DNA of 64,000 nt from Acrocarpospora catenulata (GTDB lineage Bacteria > Actinomycetota > Actinomycetes > Streptosporangiales > Streptosporangiaceae): NCBI RefSeq assembly GCF_018476525.1, contig NZ_JAHCST010000034.1:1-64000 (forward strand), given 5' to 3'. Shown here one piece after another: positions 34,524 to 43,062 of this stretch. The translations under genes and the position numbers were made by a program. A model generated the notes under the pieces. The model was not told the DNA's origin. It was given only the letters and a program-made list of their open reading frames with translations, and made no database searches. Positions within the stretch are counted from its first letter, which is position 1. Every line of letters begins with the position of its first letter.

Positions 34524-35417
34524 ATGGCAGATGGCTGGGACGACGGGGGAGGGCCCGACGAGAAGCTCGTGGAGCTGTTCCTGGACGGGAAGGCCACGGA
34601 GAACGACGTACGCGCCGCGATCCTGCATTCGTGGCGGCGGTGCCAGGAGGCGGGACTGACGCCCGGCACGGTGCAGGCGCGCCTGCTCGGTGATCTTGAT
34701 TTCGACTGTGGGGTGGTCCGCGCGGCCCGGCCCGTGTTCGAGCGGCTGCGTACCGTCGTCGCGGGCACCTCGGTGAGCATGTTCCTGGGCGATGCGAGTG
34801 GGGTGATGTTCCTGCGCAACGAGGGCGAACCGGCCCTTGGCCGGGCTCTGGACGCGGTCGGCGCCGCGCCCGGGTTCCGCTTCTCCGAGGCGGACATGGG
34901 CACCAACGCCTTCGGCTCGGCGCTGGTGGAACGGCGAATCTGCCAGGTCACCGGCAGTGAGCACTTCGCGGAGGAACTGCGCGGGTTCACCGGCATGGCC
35001 GCACCGATACGCCATCCGCTCAGCGGGCGGGTGGACGGGGTCATCAGCGTCGTCGGCCCGAACGACACGGCCAACGCGGAGATGATGATCCTGGCCCAGC
35101 GATCGGCCGCCGCCGTGGAGCGGCGCCTGTTCGAAATGGCGGCCGAACACGAGCGGGCCCTGATGGAGGAGTTCCTCCGGACGCCAGACGGAGGCGTCGC
35201 GACAGCACCTATGGACCTGTGTCGCCGTGATCGGCTCGCCTTGGAGGACGCCGCCGTGCGGCTGGTCGCCCAGGGCCGGGCGGCGGTGGTCAAGATGGCC
35301 CTCTCGGATGGCCGCACCGCCACGCTCGTGGCCCAGCCGATCATCGGTTCCACCGCCATCGCGGTCAGGGCGTCGCTCAGCGACGGCCAGGAGACCCGGC
35401 CGAACGGGCGAGGATGA
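34524..35417 (+). CDS. GAF domain protein, AcoR N-terminal-like
   Basis: A 297-residue protein resembling the signal-sensing N-terminus of AcoR/NifA-type activators: AILHSWRRCQEAGLTP, then a GAF domain (FERLRTVVAGTSVSMFLGDASGVMFLRNEG ... SEADMGTNAFGSALVERRICQVTGSEHFAEELRGFTGMAAPIRHPLSGRVDGVISVVGP) and a coiled coil. The AAA+ and Fis domains of true sigma-54 activators are missing. The C-terminal ~90 residues resemble a small beta-rich domain (RLALEDAAVRLVAQGRAAVVKM ... ATLVAQPI). ATG 34524 follows GGAG. The gene overlaps the histidine kinase by ATGA, so they are made together and probably work together. Confidence 0.78.
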   Translation: MADGWDDGGGPDEKLVELFLDGKATENDVRAAILHSWRRCQEAGLTPGTVQARLLGDLDFDCGVVRAARPVFERLRTVVAGTSVSMFLGDASGVMFLRNEGEPALGRALDAVGAAPGFRFSEADMGTNAFGSALVERRICQVTGSEHFAEELRGFTGMAAPIRHPLSGRVDGVISVVGPNDTANAEMMILAQRSAAAVERRLFEMAAEHERALMEEFLRTPDGGVATAPMDLCRRDRLALEDAAVRLVAQGRAAVVKMALSDGRTATLVAQPIIGSTAIAVRASLSDGQETRPNGRG

Positions 35418-36748
35418 CCGGAACCGAGGAGTGGCTGCTCGCCGTCAGCGAGCCGGGCATCGGCCGGCTCGCCTTGCGGGCGCGCGAGCGGCTCAGCCTG
35501 CTCTGCGACGCGGGCTCCCGCGTCGGCGCCACCCTGGAGGTCACCCGGACCGCCGAGGAACTGACCCAGGTGGCCGTCCCCCGGTTCGCCGACTACGTCG
35601 CCGTCGACCTGACCGACCGTGTCCTGCGGGGCGATGAGCCCGGCAGCATGGACGCGGGGGTGCGCCGGGTCGCCTTCGCGGGCATCAGGGAGGAGGCCGC
35701 GCTGTACCCGCTCGGCGCGCTCATCCACCCGCTCCCGTCCACGCCGCAGGGGCGCAGCCTCGCCACCGAGGAGCCGGTGCTCGGCTCGGTGTTGTCCACC
35801 AGCTTCGGGTGGCTGGCACAGGATCCCGAGCGCGGCCGGAGAATCTGTGAGCAGGGCATCCACTCGCTCATCACGGTGCCGATGCGGGCCCGGGGCGTCA
35901 CGCTCGGGGTGGTGAGCTTCTACCGCGCCATGGGCAAGGACGCGTTCGAGGAGGACGACCTCGCCCTGGCCGAGGAACTGGTCGGCCGCGCCGCGGTGTG
36001 CGTCGACAACGCCCGCCGCTACACCCGTGAGCACGCGATATCCGCGGAGCTGGAGCGCGTCACCGCGTCGTTGCAGCGGGCGCTCGACCGCCAGCGGCGC
36101 TTCACCACCGACGCCTCGCACGAACTGCGCACCCCGCTGGCCGGGCTACGGGCCAAGTTGGAGGAGGCGCAACTTCACCCCGGCGAGACCGACCTCGCCG
36201 ACCTGGTGAAACACACCCTGGGCGATGTGGACCGGCTGCAGGCCATCGTCAGCGACCTCCTCTTCCTGGCCCGGATCGGAGCGGCACCGCCCGCCGCTCT
36301 GGAGCCCGTCGACCTGGCCGTACTGGCCAAGGCCGGCACCGCGCGCCGCACCGGCGATCCGCACCCGGTACGGCTCGAGCTCACCGCCGGCGTGACGACC
36401 GACGCCGTCCCGGAACAGATCCGCCGGGTGCTGGACAACCTGCTGAACAACGCGCAACGGCATGCCGTGGGCGACGTGGCGGTCACGGTGCGCCGCGCCG
36501 GAGACATGGCCGAGCTCAGCGTCACCGACGACGGCCCTGGTGTGCCTCCAGCGGAGCGCGAGCACATCTTCCAGCACTTCACCCGGCTGGACACCGCCCG
36601 CAGCCGCGACCGCGGCGGCACCGGGCTGGGCCTGGCCATCGCCCGTGACATCGCCCACGCCCACCACGGCACCCTGCACGCCGAGGACGCGCCCTCGGGC
36701 GGCGGAGCACGCTTCGTCCTGCGTCTCCCGCTCAACACGCAGGCGTGA
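35414..36748 (+). CDS. GAF-containing sensor histidine kinase
   Basis: A 444-residue soluble histidine kinase without transmembrane segments. A GAF/PAS-like sensory region (about 25-195) ends in GIHSLITVPMRARGVTLGVVSFYR. A linker follows, then the HisKA H-box RRFTTDASHELRTPLAGLRAKLE (phospho-His near residue 236) and the HATPase with N-box RRVLDNLLNNAQRHA, G1 VTDDGPGVP and G2 GGTGLGLAIARDIAHAHHG. No response regulator is adjacent, so its partner is elsewhere. Coupled by ATGA overlap to the GAF protein, it probably senses a cytoplasmic signal jointly. Confidence 0.9.
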   Translation: MTGTEEWLLAVSEPGIGRLALRARERLSLLCDAGSRVGATLEVTRTAEELTQVAVPRFADYVAVDLTDRVLRGDEPGSMDAGVRRVAFAGIREEAALYPLGALIHPLPSTPQGRSLATEEPVLGSVLSTSFGWLAQDPERGRRICEQGIHSLITVPMRARGVTLGVVSFYRAMGKDAFEEDDLALAEELVGRAAVCVDNARRYTREHAISAELERVTASLQRALDRQRRFTTDASHELRTPLAGLRAKLEEAQLHPGETDLADLVKHTLGDVDRLQAIVSDLLFLARIGAAPPAALEPVDLAVLAKAGTARRTGDPHPVRLELTAGVTTDAVPEQIRRVLDNLLNNAQRHAVGDVAVTVRRAGDMAELSVTDDGPGVPPAEREHIFQHFTRLDTARSRDRGGTGLGLAIARDIAHAHHGTLHAEDAPSGGGARFVLRLPLNTQA

Positions 36749-36781
36749 GGGCGCGCAAGCCAGGCGCTCGTCTCGACCAGG

Positions 36782-37576
36782 TCAAGGACCCGGCGACGCT
36801 TGCCCCTTGCGTGAGGGGAACTCGGGCGGTCGGCGGGCCGCGAAGGCCGCCAGGCCCTCGCGGGCGTCGGGCGAGGTGAACGCCCGCTGCCCGTAGAGCG
36901 CCTCGGCGTGGAACGCCTGGTCGAGCGGGAGGTCGCCCAGGCGCAGAACGGCCTCCTTGATCGTCGCGACCGCGGTGCCGGACAGCTCGCCGATCCGGCG
37001 GGCCCACGCGAGCGCCGTCGGCATCACCTCCTGCGCCGGTACGACGGCGTTGAGCAGCCCCAGCCGCAGCGCTTCGGCGGCCGGGACGCGCTCGCCGAGC
37101 AACAGCAACCGCATGGCCCAGGCGTACGGGATCTGCCGGGTCAGCCGGGCGAGCGTGCCTCCGGCCGGCACCACTCCGACACCCGGCTCGGGGAGGCCGA
37201 ACTCGGCGTGCTCGCTCGCGACCCGCAGGTCGGTGGAGAGCATGATCTCGAACCCGCCGCCCAGGCACAGGCCGTTGACCGCGGCGATCACCGGCTTGAA
37301 CAGGCTGGTGTGCTTCTGGTGCGCGCCGTCCCAGCGGGAGATGTCGAACCGGCCCTCGGCCAGCGCGGGGATCGACTCGCTCAGGTCCGCGCCGACGCAG
37401 AACGCGCGTTCGCCCTCGCCGGTGAGGACGGCCGCGGCGATCGTGTCGTCGTCCCGCACCCGGACGAAGGCGTCGGCGAGTTCGTCGTACATGGCCAGGG
37501 TCAGCGCGTTGAGCTTGGCGGGACGGGCGAAGGAGATGATGGCCGTGGACCCGTCCCGCGCGAAGCCGATGGTCAA
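36782..37576 (-). CDS. Enoyl-CoA hydratase/isomerase family protein
   Basis: A 264-residue crotonase-fold enzyme: ISFARPAKLNALTLAMYDELADAF, an oxyanion hole from FCVGADLSE and AAVNGLCLGGGFEIMLSTDLRVAS, and the second acid in AEFGLPEPGVGVVPAGGTLARL. Both glutamates expected in hydratases (GGGFE and LPEPG) are present. It starts with TTG directly after the CoA-transferase stop codon (TGA TTG), so it is translationally coupled and last in the five-gene operon. In context it may hydrate or dehydrate a branched acyl-CoA such as 3-methylglutaconyl-CoA/HMG-CoA. Confidence 0.85.
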   Translation of the reverse strand: MTIGFARDGSTAIISFARPAKLNALTLAMYDELADAFVRVRDDDTIAAAVLTGEGERAFCVGADLSESIPALAEGRFDISRWDGAHQKHTSLFKPVIAAVNGLCLGGGFEIMLSTDLRVASEHAEFGLPEPGVGVVPAGGTLARLTRQIPYAWAMRLLLLGERVPAAEALRLGLLNAVVPAQEVMPTALAWARRIGELSGTAVATIKEAVLRLGDLPLDQAFHAEALYGQRAFTSPDAREGLAAFAARRPPEFPSRKGQASPGP

Positions 37577-38827
37577 TCAGATCACCCCCGCGGCGCGGAG
37601 CTCGGCGATCCGCTGCGGGGAGAGGTCCAGCAGGCCCCGCAGTACGGCGTCGGTGTGCTCGCCGGGGCGCGGGGCGAGCGTACGCGGCCGGGCGGGGGTG
37701 ACGTCGAGCTTGATCGGCTGGCCGAACATCCGCAACGGCCCGAAGTCCGGGTACTCGACGTCGACGATCATGTCGCGGGCGGCGATCTGTGGATCGTCCA
37801 CCACTTCCGCGATGTTCCTGACCGCGCTCAGCGGCACCTGGTCGCCGGCCAGTTCTTCGAGTTCGGCGCGGGTGCGTGACGCGAACCAGTCGAGCAGAAG
37901 CGGACGGATCCGGTTGGAGTAGACATCGGGGTCGAACCGCTTGGCCATGGTGTCGATCTCCGGGTCACCGGCGAGTTCGGGACGGTCGAACATCGTGCAC
38001 GTCAGCCGCCAGAACTTGTCGGTGTAGCCACCGAAGAAGACGTACCCGTCCTTGCACGGATACAGCTCGTACGGCCGGACGAACGGATGCTGGTTGCCCA
38101 GCGGCCTGGGCACCTCGCCGTTCACCGTGTACGACACGACCGCGTTCTCGGTCAGCGACAGCACCGAGTCCTGCTGCGACACGTCGACGAGCTGGCCCTC
38201 ACCGGCACGTTCGGCGTGCCGCAGCGCGGCCAGGGTGCCGATGACGGCGTACAGGGTGGCCGACAGGTCGCCGATGATCGTGCCGACCCGGACCGGGGGC
38301 CGGTCGGCGTAGCCGTTCATCGACCACAGGCCGCCGGTGGCCTGCGCGGAGTTGTCGTAGGCCGGCCTGCTCCGGTACGGCCCGGTCTGGCCGAAGCCGG
38401 AGATGGCGGTGTAGACCAGACGGGGGTTCTCCGCGCGCAGGACGGCGGGCCCCACGCCGAGCTTGTCCATGGTGCCCGGCCGGAAGTTCTCCACCAGCAC
38501 GTCGGCGCGGCGCACGAGCTGCTTGAGCAGGTCTTGCCCGTCGGGCGTCGCCAGGTCGAGGGTGAGCCCGAGCTTGCCGCGGTTGTACTGAGCGAAGAAC
38601 GCGCTGAACGTGCTCCCGTCGGCGGCCGCCAGGTGAGGGGGGAAGTCGCGGGCGTAGTCCGGGTCGCTCGGCCGCTCGACCTTGATCACCGTCGCGCCGA
38701 GGTCGGCGAGGATCATCGAGCAGAACGGGCCCGCGACCACCCGGGTGATGTCCAGCACCACGACTCCGGCGAGGGGCCCGCGCCCCGCCGGGGCGGGGTC
38801 GTCGCCCTCCCAGGTCTCGGCGGTCAT
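37577..38827 (-). CDS. Family III CoA-transferase (CaiB/BaiF)
   Basis: A 416-residue class III CoA-transferase: PLAGVVVLDITRVVAGPFCSMILADLGATVIKVERPSDPDYARDFPP, NRGKLGLTLDLATPDGQDLLKQLVRRADVLVENFRPGTMDKLGVGPAVL with the catalytic Asp in GTMDKLG, AISGFGQTGPYRSRPAYDNSAQATGGL, and the C-terminal RRPGEHTDAVLRGLL-type end. It moves CoA between carboxylic acids. It overlaps the hydantoinase B gene by 4 bp and lies within the HMG-CoA reductase operon, where it could activate an acid with CoA taken from a pathway thioester. Confidence 0.9.
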   Translation of the reverse strand: MTAETWEGDDPAPAGRGPLAGVVVLDITRVVAGPFCSMILADLGATVIKVERPSDPDYARDFPPHLAAADGSTFSAFFAQYNRGKLGLTLDLATPDGQDLLKQLVRRADVLVENFRPGTMDKLGVGPAVLRAENPRLVYTAISGFGQTGPYRSRPAYDNSAQATGGLWSMNGYADRPPVRVGTIIGDLSATLYAVIGTLAALRHAERAGEGQLVDVSQQDSVLSLTENAVVSYTVNGEVPRPLGNQHPFVRPYELYPCKDGYVFFGGYTDKFWRLTCTMFDRPELAGDPEIDTMAKRFDPDVYSNRIRPLLLDWFASRTRAELEELAGDQVPLSAVRNIAEVVDDPQIAARDMIVDVEYPDFGPLRMFGQPIKLDVTPARPRTLAPRPGEHTDAVLRGLLDLSPQRIAELRAAGVI

Positions 38828-40977
38828 CGGGCGCCCACCTCCACGCGGACTCTGGTTTCCAGCAGGGTGCCACAGGATGGACTGACGAACTCCTCCAGCA
38901 GGACGGCGGGCTCTCCGGACCGGGGCCGGATCCGCACGCCGAGTTCGGCGAGGCGTTCAGCGGCGGGACGGGTCCGGATCAGAGCGTCGTCACGCCAGTC
39001 GTCGGCGGTGCTGATCAGGGCGCCGCTGGCCGGGCAGTACCAGTGGCCGTCCCGTCCCCGGTGCGGGACGGAGGCTCCGGCGACGCCGATCATCGTGTCC
39101 GGGACCGTCGCCGCGGGGGGTGTGCCGCCGAGCCGTTCCGCGCGGAGCGCGGCCCTGCGCCCGGCGGTCGCGGCGAGGTCGGCCTGGTCGCCGTCGAGCA
39201 CCACGCCGTAGACGCGCTCGGCCACGGCCGCGGTCACGTAGCCGTCGCCGACGTCCCGCGCGACCCGCGCCGGGTCGCGCAGCAGGGGGTCGCCGTAGCC
39301 GCCGCCCCCGGCGATCCACTGGACGAAGACGTCGCCGCGCCGGACGGTGAGGTCGTACTGGTTGATGTCCAGCAACTGCCTGGTGGCCGCGGTGAGGTTC
39401 TCCTCGGTGGGGACGGCGCCGCCGGACATGAGCTGCCACACGTCGGTGTCGCGGCACAGCAGGTGGCCGCTGCCGCCGCCGGGCAGGCCGCCCCCGTAGC
39501 CGTCGGCGGGCACCTGGGCGCTGGGGGCGAACACGGTCTGTGTCACCTCGCTCGCGCCGTGCAGGGTCCAGGCGAACTCGTGGCCGAGGCCGCCCCGGTT
39601 CGCGCCGTGGCCCGCGCTGGCGGGGGAGAGCCGCTTCCACAGGTAGAGCACCGGGTAGAGCATCTCGTTCATCTCCACGTCCGGCAGCATGTTGTTCATC
39701 TGCGTCATCATTCCGGCGCAGTCCAGGCCGTCGGCCTCGGGCTGGGCGCCGGCCCCCATGCCGCCGCCGTCCATGTTGAACAGCACGAAGTACTCGCCGT
39801 CGTCACGGGTTCCGGCCGAGATCCCGCCCGTCCAGGAGTCGGCCCAGACGCCCTGCGTACGCTCCCGGAGCACGGGGTCGTCACTGGCCCGGCACGGCTC
39901 GTTGAACAGCTTGGTGATCAGTCTGCTCACCCGGGCCCCGGTGGTGAGGTGGCCGTTGCTGATCGGCGCCGGCGGGCGCGGGTTGACGATGCTCCCCGGC
40001 TCGGCGATCACCTCGAAGGCCGTCATGACGCCCTCGTTGAACGGCACGTCCCACGCCAGGATCGGCACGACGGCGGTGGCGACGCTGCCCACCAGAGCCC
40101 CGTAGCTGCAGTTGACGAACCCGTCGGTCTGCGGGCTGGACCCCGTGAAGTCCAGCGTGACCTGGTCGCCGCGCTTGGTCAGCGTGCATCGGACCCGGTA
40201 GAGATCGTCAGTGTGCCCGTTGTGCTCGGTCCACTCCTCCGCCTCCCAAACGCCGTCGGGCAGCCGGGCCAGCCGGTCGCGTACGACCTGCTCGGCGATC
40301 TCGAAGTTGCGCCGCGTGTACGCCCGGAAACGGTCGAGCCCGAACTCCGCGATCGTGGCGAGCAGCCGGCGGATGCCGGTGTTGTTGCTCGCCACCAGGC
40401 TGCGCACGTCGTTCCAGTACGGCACGGGGACCCGGACGTTGTTGAGCAGGATCCGCCGGACCCACTCGACCGGCTCGCCCCGCTCGAAGACCTTGACCCC
40501 GGGCGGCAGTCGCAGCGCCTCGCTGTAGCAGTCGTACGCGCCGGGCGCGAAGCCGCCGGGGGTCATGCCCCCGACGTCGAGCAGATGCGCCTGCGACTGC
40601 GCCCAGCCGATCAGCTGCTCGCCGTGGAAGATCGGGGAGATCACGTTGGTGTCCGGCGGGTGGCTCGCCCCCGCGGTGTGCGGGTCGTTGCAGATGAACG
40701 CGTCCCCCGGATACAGCGGCTCGCCCCGGATGACCTCGACGAGGTTGCGGACGGCGACGCTGCCCGACCCGATGTGGAACTGCACGTAGTCCGAGTACGC
40801 GTAGATACGTCCCTCGGGATCGAAGAGCGCGGTGTTGAAGTCACCGGCCTCGGTGATGACGGGCGATCCGGAGGACCGGATCATCGCGATGCCCATCTCC
40901 TCAACGATCGAGTCGAGGCGCATCCTGATCACTTCCAGCGTGACCGGGTCGAAGTCGTCGGATGTCGGTGAGCTCAC
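38824..40977 (-). CDS. Hydantoinase B/oxoprolinase family subunit
   Basis: A 717-residue HyuB-type protein: FDPVTLEVIRMRLDSIVEEMGIAMIRSSGSPVITEAGDFNTALFDPEGRIYAYSDYVQFHIGSG opens the family, then ICNDPHTAGASHPPDTNVISPIF with the metal-site His residues, and the C-terminal GGGYGDPLLRDPARVARDV. It normally pairs with HyuA in ATP-dependent opening of cyclic amides (5-oxoproline, hydantoins) or carboxylation of ketones (acetone carboxylase). GTG start with AAGGAG in a 15-bp gap after hyuA. The C-terminal ~130 residues look like an extra domain beyond the core. Confidence 0.9.
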   Translation of the reverse strand: MSSPTSDDFDPVTLEVIRMRLDSIVEEMGIAMIRSSGSPVITEAGDFNTALFDPEGRIYAYSDYVQFHIGSGSVAVRNLVEVIRGEPLYPGDAFICNDPHTAGASHPPDTNVISPIFHGEQLIGWAQSQAHLLDVGGMTPGGFAPGAYDCYSEALRLPPGVKVFERGEPVEWVRRILLNNVRVPVPYWNDVRSLVASNNTGIRRLLATIAEFGLDRFRAYTRRNFEIAEQVVRDRLARLPDGVWEAEEWTEHNGHTDDLYRVRCTLTKRGDQVTLDFTGSSPQTDGFVNCSYGALVGSVATAVVPILAWDVPFNEGVMTAFEVIAEPGSIVNPRPPAPISNGHLTTGARVSRLITKLFNEPCRASDDPVLRERTQGVWADSWTGGISAGTRDDGEYFVLFNMDGGGMGAGAQPEADGLDCAGMMTQMNNMLPDVEMNEMLYPVLYLWKRLSPASAGHGANRGGLGHEFAWTLHGASEVTQTVFAPSAQVPADGYGGGLPGGGSGHLLCRDTDVWQLMSGGAVPTEENLTAATRQLLDINQYDLTVRRGDVFVQWIAGGGGYGDPLLRDPARVARDVGDGYVTAAVAERVYGVVLDGDQADLAATAGRRAALRAERLGGTPPAATVPDTMIGVAGASVPHRGRDGHWYCPASGALISTADDWRDDALIRTRPAAERLAELGVRIRPRSGEPAVLLEEFVSPSCGTLLETRVRVEVGAR

Positions 40978-40992
40978 GGGGGTCTCCTTCGA

Positions 40993-43056
40993 TCAGGCGG
41001 CGTCGCCGGCGTGGTTCAGGCGGATGAGGAAGTGCCCGCCGTCGATGACCTCGACCGCCGCGGCCGGCGGCACGTAGACGGTGGTGTCGGGCTCCTCGAT
41101 CAGGCACGGGCCCTCGGCCTTGCCGAGCGCGCCGAACCCCCGGTGCACCTCGACGCGGCGGCGGTGGCCGGACAGCGGCTCGACGACCTCCCGCGTGGTG
41201 GCGGTGTGCCGCTCCTGGCCGGGGGTCTCGGTCACGGTCTGGGTCTCGGTGCGGCCGACCGCCCGTACCCGCGAGTTGACCAGCAGCACCTCGGCCTCGG
41301 TCCACGCGGTGCCGGTGCCGAACTCGGCCTCGTAGTCCGCCACGAACCGGCGGCGCAGCGTCTCCTTGTCGCCTTCCCGGAACGGCTCCTCGGGCAGGCG
41401 TGTGGTCACCTCGAAGATCTGGCCGACGAACTTCATGTCGGCCTCGCGGAAGATCGCGCGGCGGTCCTGGGGGATGCCCTCGGCGTCGAACCAGTCGCGC
41501 GCCCGCTGTTCCAGGGCGGCGAACTCCCGCTCCAGCGTCTCGGCCGGCTGGTCCATCGTCCACGGGCTGGTCTGGACCGCGGAGAAGACCGAGTCGGCGT
41601 GCATGAGCCCGTACGCCGAGAACACGGCGGCGTTGCGCGGGATGATCACCTCGCCTACTCCCGTCTCGGCGGCGATCGCGGCGGCGAACAGCCCGCAGGC
41701 GCCGCCGAAGCCGACCAGGGTGAACTCACGGGGATCGTGCCCGCGGTTGACGGTGATCTTGCGTAGCGCGTTGGCCATCTGCGAGGTCGCCAGCCGGTAC
41801 ATGCCGTGCGCGGCGGCGTCCTCGGACAGCCCGAGCGGGTCGGCGAGGTGCCGCCGGATCGCCTCGCGCGCCTTGCCCGGCGACAGGGTGACCGTCCCGC
41901 CCAGGTAGTACTCGGGGTTGATCAGCCCCATGACCAGCGCGGCGTCGGTCACGGCCGGACGCTCGCCGCCCTTGCCGTAGCAGGCGGGCCCTGGCACGGA
42001 ACCGGCGCTGTGCGGGCCGACGCGCAGCACCCCGCGGCCGTCGATCCAGCCCAGGCTGCCGCCCCCGGCGCCGATGGTCTCGATGTCCACCGCGGTGAGG
42101 CTGGTGGGCAGCCCGCCGATCTCGGCGCGCGGCAGCACCCGCAGCTCGTCGTCGATGATCGCGGCGGCGTCCAGGCTGGTACCGCCCATGTCGGCGGTGA
42201 GCACCCGGCGCCGGCGCAGCCGCATGCCGAGCAGGCGCGCGCCGGTCACCCCGCCGACCGGGCCGGAGTTGAACATCGAGATCGGCGCCCGCGCGGTCTC
42301 CTCGACCGAGAGGAACCCGCCGTGGACCTGCATGATCTGCACTCTGGTGCGCAGCCCCCTGGCGGCCAGGGCGTCGGCGAGCTGCTGGAAGTGGGTCGCG
42401 ACGATCGGCTTGACCGCCGCGTCCAGCGCCGTCGTCACCATGCGCTCGTACTCCCGGTACACCGGCGTCAGCGCGCTGGACAGCGAGTAGGGCACGTCCG
42501 GGTGGTGTTCACGCAGATGATCGGCGATCGCCCGCTCGTGCGCGTCGTTGCGGAAGGACCACAGCAGGCACACCGCGATCGACTCGGCGCCGGCCGCCAG
42601 CACCTGCTCCACGCTCCTGCGCACGGCCTCCGGTGACAGCGGCACCAGCACGGTGCCGTGCGCGTCGACGCGTTCGGGCACCTCGACGATCAGACGCCGG
42701 TCCACGATGTCCGGCGGCGGCGCCAGCAGGTGCGAGTCGCGCTCGTCGGTACGCGCGGAGCGGGCGATCCGCAGTGTGTCCCGGAAGCCCTGGGTGGTCA
42801 GCAGCCCCACCCGGGCGTACTTCTGCTCGTCCACCGCGTTGGTGACGATGGTGTTGCCGAGCACGAACCGGTCGATCGCCGGATAGAACTCCGCCTCGCT
42901 CAGCCCGACCTGCTCGCGCAGGATGCTCAGCGCGGCGAGGATGCCGGTGGTCACATCCGGCGTCGAGAACGCCTTGCCGCGCACGGCGCGGCCGTCGGCG
43001 ATGGCGACGGCGTCGGTGAAGGTGCCCCCGACGTCGATGCCCACGTCCAAAACCAT
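40993..43056 (-). CDS. Hydantoinase A/oxoprolinase family subunit
   Basis: A 687-residue HyuA-type ATPase of the acetate/sugar-kinase/Hsp70 fold: LDVGIDVGGTFTDAVAI (phosphate loop), VLGNTIVTNAVDEQKYARVGLLTTQGFRD, NSGPVGGVTGARLLG, LTADMGGTSLDAAAI (second phosphate motif), TIGAGGGSLGWID, and GACGLFAAAIAAETGVGEVIIPRNAAVFSAYGLMHAD. It uses ATP to phosphorylate the substrate carbonyl for its HyuB partner. ATG 43056 has GGAGG inside the end of the HMG-CoA reductase gene, 6 bp away. The substrate of this pair is not known; context suggests a mevalonate-derived acid, lactone or ketone. Confidence 0.9.
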   Translation of the reverse strand: MVLDVGIDVGGTFTDAVAIADGRAVRGKAFSTPDVTTGILAALSILREQVGLSEAEFYPAIDRFVLGNTIVTNAVDEQKYARVGLLTTQGFRDTLRIARSARTDERDSHLLAPPPDIVDRRLIVEVPERVDAHGTVLVPLSPEAVRRSVEQVLAAGAESIAVCLLWSFRNDAHERAIADHLREHHPDVPYSLSSALTPVYREYERMVTTALDAAVKPIVATHFQQLADALAARGLRTRVQIMQVHGGFLSVEETARAPISMFNSGPVGGVTGARLLGMRLRRRRVLTADMGGTSLDAAAIIDDELRVLPRAEIGGLPTSLTAVDIETIGAGGGSLGWIDGRGVLRVGPHSAGSVPGPACYGKGGERPAVTDAALVMGLINPEYYLGGTVTLSPGKAREAIRRHLADPLGLSEDAAAHGMYRLATSQMANALRKITVNRGHDPREFTLVGFGGACGLFAAAIAAETGVGEVIIPRNAAVFSAYGLMHADSVFSAVQTSPWTMDQPAETLEREFAALEQRARDWFDAEGIPQDRRAIFREADMKFVGQIFEVTTRLPEEPFREGDKETLRRRFVADYEAEFGTGTAWTEAEVLLVNSRVRAVGRTETQTVTETPGQERHTATTREVVEPLSGHRRRVEVHRGFGALGKAEGPCLIEEPDTTVYVPPAAAVEVIDGGHFLIRLNHAGDAA

Positions 43057-43062
43057 GGCTGC

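Noticed and set aside
31471-36748. Larger terpenoid biosynthetic cluster
   Set aside because: Only the methyltransferase and cyclase are pathway genes; flanking genes are regulatory or unrelated.
39043-40971. 642-residue ORF on the plus strand
   Set aside because: Antisense to hyuB, which has clear family motifs; the ORF has none.
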